From Candidatus Egerieimonas intestinavium (GTDB taxonomy: Bacteria; Bacillota; Clostridia; Lachnospirales; Lachnospiraceae), in NCBI GenBank assembly GCA_018711815.1, contig DVHU01000099.1, positions 1 through 64,000 of the forward strand: a stretch of DNA of 64,000 nt, read 5' to 3'. A program made the translations under genes and the position numbers. The notes beneath the pieces were generated by a model that worked only from the letters and a program-made list of their open reading frames with translations, had not been told where the DNA came from and ran no database searches. The first letter of the stretch is position 1. The number at the start of each line of letters is the position of its first letter. Shown in pieces: positions 46,224 to 54,801 of the stretch.

Positions 46224-48224
46224 ATGAGAATCGCTTTTGCAGGAAACCCAAACAGCGGCAAAACGACCATGTATAACGCGCTGACAGGAAGAAACGAGCG
46301 TGTGGGAAACTGGGCCGGTGTTACGGTAGAGCGCAAGGAAAGCCTGATTAAAAAGGCTTACTATGACGGAGGGGAGGAGCTGGTGGCAGTGGATCTGCCG
46401 GGCGCTTACTCCATGTCTCCCTTTACTTCGGAGGAGAGCATCACCAGCAGCTACGTAAAAAATGAGAAGCCGGATGCGATCATCAATATCGTAGACGCCA
46501 CCAACTTAAGCCGAAGCCTGTTTTTCACCACACAGCTGCTGGAGCTGGGCGTTCCGGTGGTGGTGGCTCTGAATAAGAGCGATGTCACCCAGAAGAAACA
46601 GACGCAGATTGACGAGAAGCTTCTGTCCTCTAAGCTGGGATGCCCGGTGGTGAAGACGATCTCCACTTCCTCAGGCCATGAGGATCTCAAGGAGGTTGTA
46701 AACCAGGCGGCGGCCTTAAAAGGCCAGGGGCAGAAGGCTCCCTATGTGCAGGATGACATTGACCTTCATGACAAGGCGGCTGTGGAGGCTGCCGACAGAA
46801 AGCGTTTTGCATTTGTAAACGGCATTGTGAAGGATGTGGAGAAGAGAAAGGTCTTCACCAAGGATAAGAACTTCCAGGATAAGATTGACGCTGTCATCAC
46901 CCACAAAATCATCGGTATTCCCATCTTTGCGGCGGTGATGTTCCTGGTATTCTACATTTCCCAGTCAACCCTGGGAACCTGGATCGCAGATTGGCTGGTG
47001 GGCTGGATTGAGACCTTCCAGGGCTGGGTCGGCGGCCTTCTGGAAAATGCAAATCCCTTCCTGCAGGCCCTGCTGGTTGACGGTATCATCGGCGGCGTGG
47101 GCGCGGTAGTGGGCTTCCTGCCTCTGGTAATGGTGATGTATTTCCTCATCGCCCTTTTGGAGGACTGCGGATATATGGCCCGGGCCACGGTTGTGCTGGA
47201 TCCTATTTTCAAGAGAGTGGGCCTCTCCGGTAAATCCGTAATTCCCATGGTAATCGGTACCGGATGCGCCATCCCCGGCGTCATGGCCTGCCGTACTATC
47301 CGAAACGAGAGAGAGCGCAGAACCACCGCTATGCTGACGCCCTTTATGCCCTGCGGCGCTAAGCTTCCGGTAATCGCTCTGTTTGCCGGCGCCTTCTTCG
47401 GCGACGCTTCCTGGGTGGGCCCTGTGATGTATCTGGTGGGAATCCTGCTGATCCTTCTGGGCGCTCTGCTGGTAAAGAGAATCACCGGACAGAAGTTCCG
47501 CAAATCCTTCTTTATCATCGAGCTTCCTGAGTATAAAGTGCCCAGCCTCCTGAGAGCCTGCGTGTCCATGCTGGAGCGAGGAAAGGCATATATTATCAAG
47601 GCCGGTACTATTATTCTGGTCTGCAACACGGTGGTACAGATCATGCAGAGCTTCAACTGGCAGTTCCAGCTGGTGGAGGAAGGTGCGGAGAGCACTTCCA
47701 TCCTGGCTTCTATCGCCAGCCCCTTCTCTGTTCTGTTCATTCCTCTGGGCTTCGGTGTATGGCAGCTGGCAGCAGCGGCAATCACCGGCTTCATCGCCAA
47801 GGAGAATGTAGTTGGTACCCTGGCTGTGGTCTACGGCGTTACCAACCTGATTGATGTGGATGAGCTGGCCCTGATTGGAAATGGAGCGGATGTGGCTACC
47901 ATTATGGGGCTGACTAAGGTGGCCGCCCTGGCATACCTGATGTTTAATCTCTATACACCGCCCTGCTTCGCAGCCCTGGGAGCCATGAACTCCGAGATGA
48001 AGAGCGGGAAATGGCTCTTTGGCGGCATCTGCCTGCAGCTGGCAACCGGCTATACGGTGGCCTTCCTGGTATACCAGATCGGCACGCTGGCAACCACCGG
48101 TTCTCTGGGAACCGCCTTTGTTCCGGGCCTGATCGCGGTGCTGGTATTTGTAGCCATTGTTATCTGGAGAATCCGCAAGTCTGACCGGGAATTCTCCGCA
48201 GAGTACAGTTTACATACCAGCTAA
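46224..48224 (+). CDS. feoB: ferrous iron transport protein B
   Basis: GNPNSGKTTMYNALTG, VGNWAGVTVE, DLPGAYSMSPFTSEE, Gate motifs. Confidence 0.97.
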   Translation: MRIAFAGNPNSGKTTMYNALTGRNERVGNWAGVTVERKESLIKKAYYDGGEELVAVDLPGAYSMSPFTSEESITSSYVKNEKPDAIINIVDATNLSRSLFFTTQLLELGVPVVVALNKSDVTQKKQTQIDEKLLSSKLGCPVVKTISTSSGHEDLKEVVNQAAALKGQGQKAPYVQDDIDLHDKAAVEAADRKRFAFVNGIVKDVEKRKVFTKDKNFQDKIDAVITHKIIGIPIFAAVMFLVFYISQSTLGTWIADWLVGWIETFQGWVGGLLENANPFLQALLVDGIIGGVGAVVGFLPLVMVMYFLIALLEDCGYMARATVVLDPIFKRVGLSGKSVIPMVIGTGCAIPGVMACRTIRNERERRTTAMLTPFMPCGAKLPVIALFAGAFFGDASWVGPVMYLVGILLILLGALLVKRITGQKFRKSFFIIELPEYKVPSLLRACVSMLERGKAYIIKAGTIILVCNTVVQIMQSFNWQFQLVEEGAESTSILASIASPFSVLFIPLGFGVWQLAAAAITGFIAKENVVGTLAVVYGVTNLIDVDELALIGNGADVATIMGLTKVAALAYLMFNLYTPPCFAALGAMNSEMKSGKWLFGGICLQLATGYTVAFLVYQIGTLATTGSLGTAFVPGLIAVLVFVAIVIWRIRKSDREFSAEYSLHTS

Positions 48225-48335
48225 AATAGGATAAACTGATAAGGGATTGCAGCAAAGAGGAACCGCAGAAATAGCGGGGGAATTGCCTTTTGCCGCAATC
48301 CCTGTATGGCTTTATGAGAAGGAAGGTGCGTGAAG

Positions 48336-48710
48336 ATGGAAAATATCATTGTGCTGGTGATTTTGGCCCTGGTGGTGGGCGCGGCTGTGGCTTACCTGGT
48401 GAAGGCTAAGAGAAACGGCGCCAAATGTATTGGCTGCCCCTCTGGCGGCAACTGTCCCAGCAGCGGTAAGATAAAGAAAAAGAAGCTGGAGGGACGGGTG
48501 ATCGGAAGAAAGACCCTGAAAATTGCCGGAATGACCTGCAGTCACTGTGTCATGAGCGTGACCAAGAGGTTAAATCAGATTGACGGAGTCAGTGCCGAGG
48601 TAAAGCTTTCCAACGGAAGCGCAGTGGTTTCCTATGACCGGGAGATCGACGACAAAGTCCTGAAGGATGCCCTGGAGGCAATCGGCTACCGGGTTACCAG
48701 TATTTCTTAG
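48336..48710 (+). CDS. FeoB-associated Cys-rich membrane segment fused to heavy-metal-associated (HMA) domain
   Basis: N-terminal TM + CIGCPSGGNCPSSGK; C-terminal LKIAGMTCSHCVMSVTKRLNQIDGV HMA. Confidence 0.85.
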   Translation: MENIIVLVILALVVGAAVAYLVKAKRNGAKCIGCPSGGNCPSSGKIKKKKLEGRVIGRKTLKIAGMTCSHCVMSVTKRLNQIDGVSAEVKLSNGSAVVSYDREIDDKVLKDALEAIGYRVTSIS

Positions 48711-48743
48711 AATATAGCGGATAATAAAATAAGTAAATTCTTG

Positions 48744-48776
48744 AGGAGATGTTGCACTGGGCACATCTCCTTTTTG
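48744..48776 (+). terminator. Rho-independent terminator
   Basis: GGAGATGT tgcactgggc ACATCTCC TTTTT. Confidence 0.85.
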
Positions 48777-48945
48777 TTGTGAAAACATACAAAATATAGA
48801 GAGAATAATTATTAAAATCATAGAAAATCAATAAATTTATTGAGTAAAATTAAGTGATATGCTAAACTAAGACTAGTTAAAAACTAAACATAACTAAATT
48901 GTATGAAAAAAATTTAGCGAAGGAAATGCGATGGGAGGAAAAAAG

Positions 48946-49956
48946 ATGAAAAAAATGATCAACAAACCGGAGAACTATGTGAAGGAGATGCTGGAGGGGA
49001 TTTACGCGGCCCATCCGGATCTGGTCACCTGCACCGGGGAGGACGTACACTGTCTGGTGACTGCCAGGAAGAAGGAGGGCAAGGTGGGAATCGCCACCGG
49101 AGGCGGATCCGGCCATCTGCCCCTGTTCCTGGGCTACGTGGGAGAGGGGATGCTGGACGGCTGCTCTGTGGGCGACGTGTTCCAGTCCCCCAGCGCGGAG
49201 CAGATGCTGGCGGTGACCAAATATATTGACTCCGGCGCCGGGGTACTCTACATCTACGGAAATTACAACGGGGATATTTTCAACTTTGACATGGCCGCGG
49301 AGATGGCCGATTTTGAGGAGGATATCCGCGTGGAGAGCGTGGTGGCCGGGGAGGATGTGGCCTCCGCGGGCCCTGCGGCTCCTGGAGAGAAAAATACCCG
49401 CCGGGGCGTGGCCGGGATTGTGTTTGTCTATAAGTGCGCCGGAGCCGCGGCGGCGGATATGCTGCCCCTGGAGGAGGTAAAGCGGGTGGCGGAGAAGGCC
49501 TGCGCCAACGTGCGCACCATGGGCGTGGCCCTGTCCCCCTGCACGGTTCCCCGGGTGGGGAAGCCCGGATTTGCCATCGGGGAGGATGAGATGGAGATCG
49601 GCATGGGTATCCACGGGGAGCCGGGAATCCGCCGGGGCAAACTGGAGCCGGCGGATCAGGTGGTGACGGAGATGATGGATCAGATTGTAGCGGATCTGCC
49701 CTACCAAAAGGGAGATCAGGTGGCTGTGCTGGTGAACGGCCTGGGAGCCACTCCCTTGGACGAACAGTATATTGTCACCAGGAAGATTGACGAGTATTTG
49801 AAGGAGAAGGGAATCAGCGTGCATCGCTACTACGTGGGGGAATTTGCCACGGCCATTGAGATGGCGGGATTTTCCATTTCCCTGCTGAAGCTGGACGAGG
49901 AGCTGAAAAAATATCTGGACGCGCCGGCCAGAACCCCGTTCTTTGTGCAGGTGTAG
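48946..49956 (+). CDS. dhaK: dihydroxyacetone kinase subunit DhaK
   Basis: GGGSGHLPLFLGYVGEGMLDG, substrate His in GMGIHGEPG. Confidence 0.92.
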   Translation: MKKMINKPENYVKEMLEGIYAAHPDLVTCTGEDVHCLVTARKKEGKVGIATGGGSGHLPLFLGYVGEGMLDGCSVGDVFQSPSAEQMLAVTKYIDSGAGVLYIYGNYNGDIFNFDMAAEMADFEEDIRVESVVAGEDVASAGPAAPGEKNTRRGVAGIVFVYKCAGAAAADMLPLEEVKRVAEKACANVRTMGVALSPCTVPRVGKPGFAIGEDEMEIGMGIHGEPGIRRGKLEPADQVVTEMMDQIVADLPYQKGDQVAVLVNGLGATPLDEQYIVTRKIDEYLKEKGISVHRYYVGEFATAIEMAGFSISLLKLDEELKKYLDAPARTPFFVQV

Positions 49957-49971
49957 AGGAGGAGAGGCAAG

Positions 49972-50595
49972 ATGAATGCGGAATATTTAGTGAGTTTTTT
50001 GCGGGAAGCCAAAGATATTATGGCGGAGAATAGGGAATATCTGATCAATCTGGACAGCGTAGTGGGAGACGGAGATCTGGGACTCACCATGAGCGACGGA
50101 TTTCTGGCGGCCTATGAGGCTGTGACGGAGAAGGGGGAGACGGACGCGGGGCGGCTGCTTTACCAGGCGGGCAAGGCCATGTCCACGGCGGTGCCCTCCA
50201 CCATGGGAACATTGATGGCTTCCGGTCTGATGCAGGCGGGAAAGGCGCTGAAGGGAAATACAGAGCTCTCCCCCGGCCAGGTGGCGGAGCTCTTCCAGGC
50301 GTACCTGGAGGGCGTCGCCAACCGGGGAAAGGCAAAGATAGGGGATAAGACCTTCCTGGACGGCCTGGCCCCGGGGGTGGAGGCCCTTAAGGAGGCGGTG
50401 GAGGCCGGTGAAGACCTGCCGACGGCCTCCGCCAAGGCTGCGGCCGCGGCCCAGAAGGGCTTTGAGGCCACCGTGGGGATGCTGGCCGTCCACGGCAGAG
50501 CCGCCACCAGAGGCGAGGCTTCCAGAAAGCTTCAGGATCCGGGAGCAGCCGTGGCGGCCCTGCTGATGAAGGCCCTAGAAAAGGCAAGCCGCTAG
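49972..50595 (+). CDS. dhaL: dihydroxyacetone kinase subunit DhaL
   Basis: LDSVVGDGDLGLTMSDGF, GKAMSTAVPSTMGTLMASGLM. Confidence 0.92.
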   Translation: MNAEYLVSFLREAKDIMAENREYLINLDSVVGDGDLGLTMSDGFLAAYEAVTEKGETDAGRLLYQAGKAMSTAVPSTMGTLMASGLMQAGKALKGNTELSPGQVAELFQAYLEGVANRGKAKIGDKTFLDGLAPGVEALKEAVEAGEDLPTASAKAAAAAQKGFEATVGMLAVHGRAATRGEASRKLQDPGAAVAALLMKALEKASR

Positions 50596-50614
50596 GCTAA
50601 GGGGAAAGTACCCG

Positions 50615-50648
50615 GGAGTGAGAGAGAAGGCGGATTTTCTCTCACTCC
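50615..50648. terminator. hairpin between convergent dhaL and alpha-galactosidase genes
   Basis: GAGTGAGAGA...TCTCTCACTC; overlaps the alpha-galactosidase stop codon. Confidence 0.5.
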
Positions 50649-52867
50649 AGAATATAGAGCTTTGAATCAAAATCGCAGCTGGGCTCGGCGCCGTCCAGAG
50701 CTTCGCCGGAATTCTGGTCGCTGGTGACAAGGCCGGCGTACATGAGCTCGTCCCCGTAGAACTGTCCCAGCTGACGATCTCCCTCCCGGACAGTGTAGAG
50801 CCGGTCGGGATCAAGCCCTGCCAGCCGCAGCCGGGTGTAGGGCGGGTTCACGGTGTTGAGGATTCGGTACCAGCCCACGATGGCCTTTTCCCGGTCGGGG
50901 CTCACGGTCATCCAGGCGGCGGTGTTGCCCGCAAAGGGGCTCTGCAGCCGATAGAAGACGCCAAACTGCAGCAGCCATCTCCACTTTTTCATGAAGCTGG
51001 TCTGGCATTTGATCTCCTGCAGCTCCTCCGGGGACAGGCGGTTTAAATCCAGCTCATACCCAAAGGTGCCGAAGCAGGCCACGTTGGCCCTGGTGTGCAG
51101 AGGCGTGTCCCTCATCAGCTGATGATTGGGGGAGGCGGATACGTGGGCCCCCATGCTGCTGACGGGGTAGCAGTAGGAGGTTCCATACTGAATCTTCAGC
51201 CGTTCCACCGCATCCGTGTCGTCGCTGGTCCAGGCCTGGGGGGCGTAGTAGAGGAGGCCCGGGTCAAAGCGGCCGCCGCCGCTGGCGCAGGACTCGAAGA
51301 GCACCTGGGGGAAGGCATCGGTGAGACGCTGGTAAAGCCGGTATACCCCCAGAATATACCGATGGAACACCTCGCCCTGGCGGTCGGCGGGGAGGGCGGC
51401 GGACCAGCACTCGGTGATGCTGCGGTTCATGTCCCATTTCACGTAGGAGACGTAACCGCCCTCCAGAATGGCCGCCATCCGGTCATAGATATAGTCCACC
51501 ACTTCCGGCCGGGAGAAATCCAGCACATGCTGGTAGCGGCCCTGGGACTGGCGCCTGCCGGGAACGGCCAGGATCCAGTCCGGGTGAGCCCGGTACAAAT
51601 CTGAATTCTTATTTACCATCTCCGGCTCAAACCAGAGCCCGAATTTCATGCCCAGCTCATGGATCTTTTTGGCCAGACCGGGAATTCCCTGGGGGAGCCT
51701 GTCCCGGTTGGGCGTCCAGTCTCCCAGACCGGTCCGGTCGTTTTCCCGCTTTCCAAACCATCCGTCGTCCAGGACGAAGAGTTCGATTCCCGCCTTCTGG
51801 GCGGTTTTTGCCAGGTCCAGAAGCTCCTCCTGGGTGAAGGTAAAATATGTGGCTTCCCAGTTGTTTACCAGGATAGGCCGCTCCCGGTCCCGCCAGTAGC
51901 CTCTGGCCAGGCGCGTCCGGTAGAGCTCATGGAAGGTCTGGCTGAGGGCGTTCATGCCCTGGTCGGTGTAGACCATCACCGCCTCCGGGGTCTGGAAGGA
52001 CTCTCCCGGCTCCAGCTTCCAGTCAAACCATTCCGGGTGAATTCCCAGGAGCACCCGGGTGGTGTCGTGGGTGTCCACCTCCGCCTGGGCCAGGAAATTT
52101 CCGCTGTAGATGAGGCTGAAGCCCAGGGCCTCCCCCTGGAATTCGTCCGCCTGGGGGCGCTTCAGGATCAGGAAGGGATTGTGCTCGTGGGAGGAATTTC
52201 CCCGCATGCTCCCCACGGACTGGATTCCCTGCTCCAGACGGCGCACCCGGGGATGGCGCTCCCGGGCCCAGGCGCCGGAAAACTGAATCCACTCATAGTC
52301 GCAGTCCGGCAGATCCATGCAGAGGCTCATGGCCTTCAGCAGATGAACCGCCTCCGTGCCCTGGTTGGTGAAATGGGCGCTGCGGGCCAGGATTCCCCCC
52401 TGGGCGAAGATGGTATAGAGAAGGGAGAGCTCCACGCCGGTGAGGGCGTCCTTTAACACCAGAGTCAGGGTCATAGCTTCCTCCTCATCCTCCGTGTAGG
52501 TGGCGGGCAGGCCTGCTAAGGCCGGCTTCCCCTTGGTGATTTTGTGAGACTCATAGCAGAAGTCGGAAATTCGGCTGCCGTTGCCCTGGAGGATTTCCAC
52601 CGCCGGGATCCGGTAGTCTGAGGAACCGTACACCCCGTACTCCTGGCGCACATGCTCCAGTGATAATGTTCGTTCATGTTCAAACACATAAGAGCTCATG
52701 GACCGGGGAACCATCTCCAGCAGATGGGCGTAGTCCTCCCGGGGGCGCAGCTTTTTCCCAAAGTACAGCTGTCCCAGGTGGCCGTTGGGGAGAATGGTTA
52801 TAATATAACTGATATGCCGGTTGAAAAGGTGAAAGGTCCGGCTCGCTTCGTTGTACGTAATGTTCAT
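50642..52867 (-). CDS. alpha-galactosidase (GH36)
   Basis: NNWEATYFTFTQEELLDLAKTAQKAGIELFVLDDGWFGKR, WDMNRSITE, CASGGGRFDPG; start MNITYNEASRTFHLF. Confidence 0.95.
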   Translation of the reverse strand: MNITYNEASRTFHLFNRHISYIITILPNGHLGQLYFGKKLRPREDYAHLLEMVPRSMSSYVFEHERTLSLEHVRQEYGVYGSSDYRIPAVEILQGNGSRISDFCYESHKITKGKPALAGLPATYTEDEEEAMTLTLVLKDALTGVELSLLYTIFAQGGILARSAHFTNQGTEAVHLLKAMSLCMDLPDCDYEWIQFSGAWARERHPRVRRLEQGIQSVGSMRGNSSHEHNPFLILKRPQADEFQGEALGFSLIYSGNFLAQAEVDTHDTTRVLLGIHPEWFDWKLEPGESFQTPEAVMVYTDQGMNALSQTFHELYRTRLARGYWRDRERPILVNNWEATYFTFTQEELLDLAKTAQKAGIELFVLDDGWFGKRENDRTGLGDWTPNRDRLPQGIPGLAKKIHELGMKFGLWFEPEMVNKNSDLYRAHPDWILAVPGRRQSQGRYQHVLDFSRPEVVDYIYDRMAAILEGGYVSYVKWDMNRSITECWSAALPADRQGEVFHRYILGVYRLYQRLTDAFPQVLFESCASGGGRFDPGLLYYAPQAWTSDDTDAVERLKIQYGTSYCYPVSSMGAHVSASPNHQLMRDTPLHTRANVACFGTFGYELDLNRLSPEELQEIKCQTSFMKKWRWLLQFGVFYRLQSPFAGNTAAWMTVSPDREKAIVGWYRILNTVNPPYTRLRLAGLDPDRLYTVREGDRQLGQFYGDELMYAGLVTSDQNSGEALDGAEPSCDFDSKLYILE

Positions 52868-52962
52868 GGAAAATACCTCCTTGGGCAATGTCTGACAGTT
52901 ACCAGTATAGACGAAGCAGGTTTGCTAACCAGATAGAAATGTTGGGGAAATCAGTCAAAATG

Positions 52963-53799
52963 TTATTTGCTGGGGGAAGCCTTGGCCTTCCGGTATTGGG
53001 TGGGCGTCAGGCCGTTCTTGGCCTTGAAGGCTTTGGAAAAGACCAGGGGATCCCCGTAGCCGCAGGAGAGGGCCACCCCCTCCACGGAGAGATCGGTGAT
53101 CAGCAGAAGCTCCGCGGCCCGGGTCAGCCGATAGTTGGATAGATACTCCTGGGGAGAGGTGTGCAGCTCCTTCTGGAACAGGGAGTACAGATAGCTGCGG
53201 TTGATGCAGACGTAGGCGGCAATGTCCGTGACCCGGATGGGACGGAAGTAATTATCCCGGATAAATTCCGTGGCCCGGCGGATGTACTGACTGCCGGCCA
53301 TGGCTCCGGGGGCCAGCAGCACGTCCAGATCCTCCGCCAGCAGACTGAAGAAGGTGTAAAGGAGGCTCTCCAGCATGAACTGATTGGAGGCGGCGCCGGT
53401 ATTGTGCTGAAGCATGGTCATCACGGTATTTTTCAGCTGCTCTCCCTGGCTGCTGCGGTAGGTGAGCCGGTTTTCCCCAAGGCCGATGCCCGACAGATAT
53501 CGGGACGCCTGGCTGCCGTCAAAGCCGATCCAGAGATAGGTCCAGGGATCTTCGGCGTCCGCCTGGTAGAAGGTCTGGGAGCCGGGGGTGATGAGAAAGC
53601 CCTGGCCGGCCTCCAGCTCATAGACTCTTCCCCCGGCCCGGTAGGTTCCTTTTCCCGACACAATGTAGTGGATAATATAGCAGGGCCGAACGGCGGGGCC
53701 AAAGCTGTGTCCGGGGCGGCACTCTTCATAGCCGCAGAAGTAGAGATACAGGTCCGAGAAAGGCCTCTCCCCGGAGGGCAGGATATAAGAATTTTCCAT
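52963..53799 (-). CDS. AraC family regulator
   Basis: Cupin N-terminus and AraC HTH (INRSYLYSLFQKELHTSPQEYLSNYRLTRAAELL). Confidence 0.92.
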   Translation of the reverse strand: MENSYILPSGERPFSDLYLYFCGYEECRPGHSFGPAVRPCYIIHYIVSGKGTYRAGGRVYELEAGQGFLITPGSQTFYQADAEDPWTYLWIGFDGSQASRYLSGIGLGENRLTYRSSQGEQLKNTVMTMLQHNTGAASNQFMLESLLYTFFSLLAEDLDVLLAPGAMAGSQYIRRATEFIRDNYFRPIRVTDIAAYVCINRSYLYSLFQKELHTSPQEYLSNYRLTRAAELLLITDLSVEGVALSCGYGDPLVFSKAFKAKNGLTPTQYRKAKASPSK

Positions 53800-53802
53800 G
53801 GG

Positions 53803-54633
53803 CTATGCTCCTTTCGCCGCATTTTTCCGGTATTCCGTGGGGGTTGTGTTTTTCTTTTGCCGGAAGAGCCGGGAGAAATACAGGGCGTCGCTGTAGCCCA
53901 CGGAGCGGGCGATATCGTTGATGGGAAGAGAGGTTTCCTTCAGCAGCGTACAGGCTCTGCGGATGCGGTAATCCAGCAGGTATTCCTGGGGGGAGCTGCC
54001 GGTGATATCCTTAAAGAGCCGGTACAGGTAGGTGCGCTCAATATTCAGGTAGGAGGCGATCACCTGGATGTTTACCGTCTGGGCATAATTGCTCTCGATG
54101 TACCGGAGGGCTTCCTCCACGTAGGAGATTTTTTTCTCCTTGGTGGGAATAGATTTCCGGGGAAATTTGCTGGCCAGCAGGTAGAGGTACTCGTAGAGGA
54201 TGCTGTTCATCATCAGATCCCGGTTCTCCGGCAGATTGTAAGCCTCGAACATTTTCTCGTGGCACAGCCGGACCCGGTCGTCCTTCTCATAGTGGAAGCA
54301 GGGCTCCTCCAGCAGGGAGGTGCGCTTGAAATATTCCTCCATCTTGATCCCCTGAAAGCCGATCCAGGTGTAGGTCCAGGGATGATAGCGGTCCGCCTCG
54401 TAGTAGATGAGGGTGTTGGGGCGGATGAGAAACGCGTCCCCCTGGGACAGATGGTAGATGCGGCCGTCGGTCTTGTAGATGCCCTTTCCGGAGAGGATAT
54501 AGTGGATCAGATAGCCGCTGCGGACCACAGGCCCGTAGCTGTGGGAAGGGGCGCAGGTTTCATTGCCGCAGGTGTAGATCATGGCGTCCAGATTTCTGGA
54601 AAAATCATTGGAAAAAATGTAATCCTTCATCAT
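53803..54633 (-). CDS. AraC family regulator
   Basis: Start MMKDYIFSNDFSRN after GGGAGA RBS; IERTYLYRLFKDITGSSPQEYLLDYRIRRACTLL. Confidence 0.9.
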   Translation of the reverse strand: MMKDYIFSNDFSRNLDAMIYTCGNETCAPSHSYGPVVRSGYLIHYILSGKGIYKTDGRIYHLSQGDAFLIRPNTLIYYEADRYHPWTYTWIGFQGIKMEEYFKRTSLLEEPCFHYEKDDRVRLCHEKMFEAYNLPENRDLMMNSILYEYLYLLASKFPRKSIPTKEKKISYVEEALRYIESNYAQTVNIQVIASYLNIERTYLYRLFKDITGSSPQEYLLDYRIRRACTLLKETSLPINDIARSVGYSDALYFSRLFRQKKNTTPTEYRKNAAKGA

Positions 54634-54801
54634 TTGCTCAATCTCCCAACAAAACTGTATAGTTAAGAAACATTTGTCTATATTACTTTTATTATATCCC
54701 TGTATAATTATAATTACAAGGACAAACAAGACAGCAGTTGTCCATACCGCGGTAAATAGGCTGTACATAACTTTTTTAAATGAATATGGGAGGTATTGCA
54801 A

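Noticed and set aside
53161-54666. 501-aa plus-strand ORF
   Set aside because: Antisense to two convincing AraC genes; composition typical of shadow frames.
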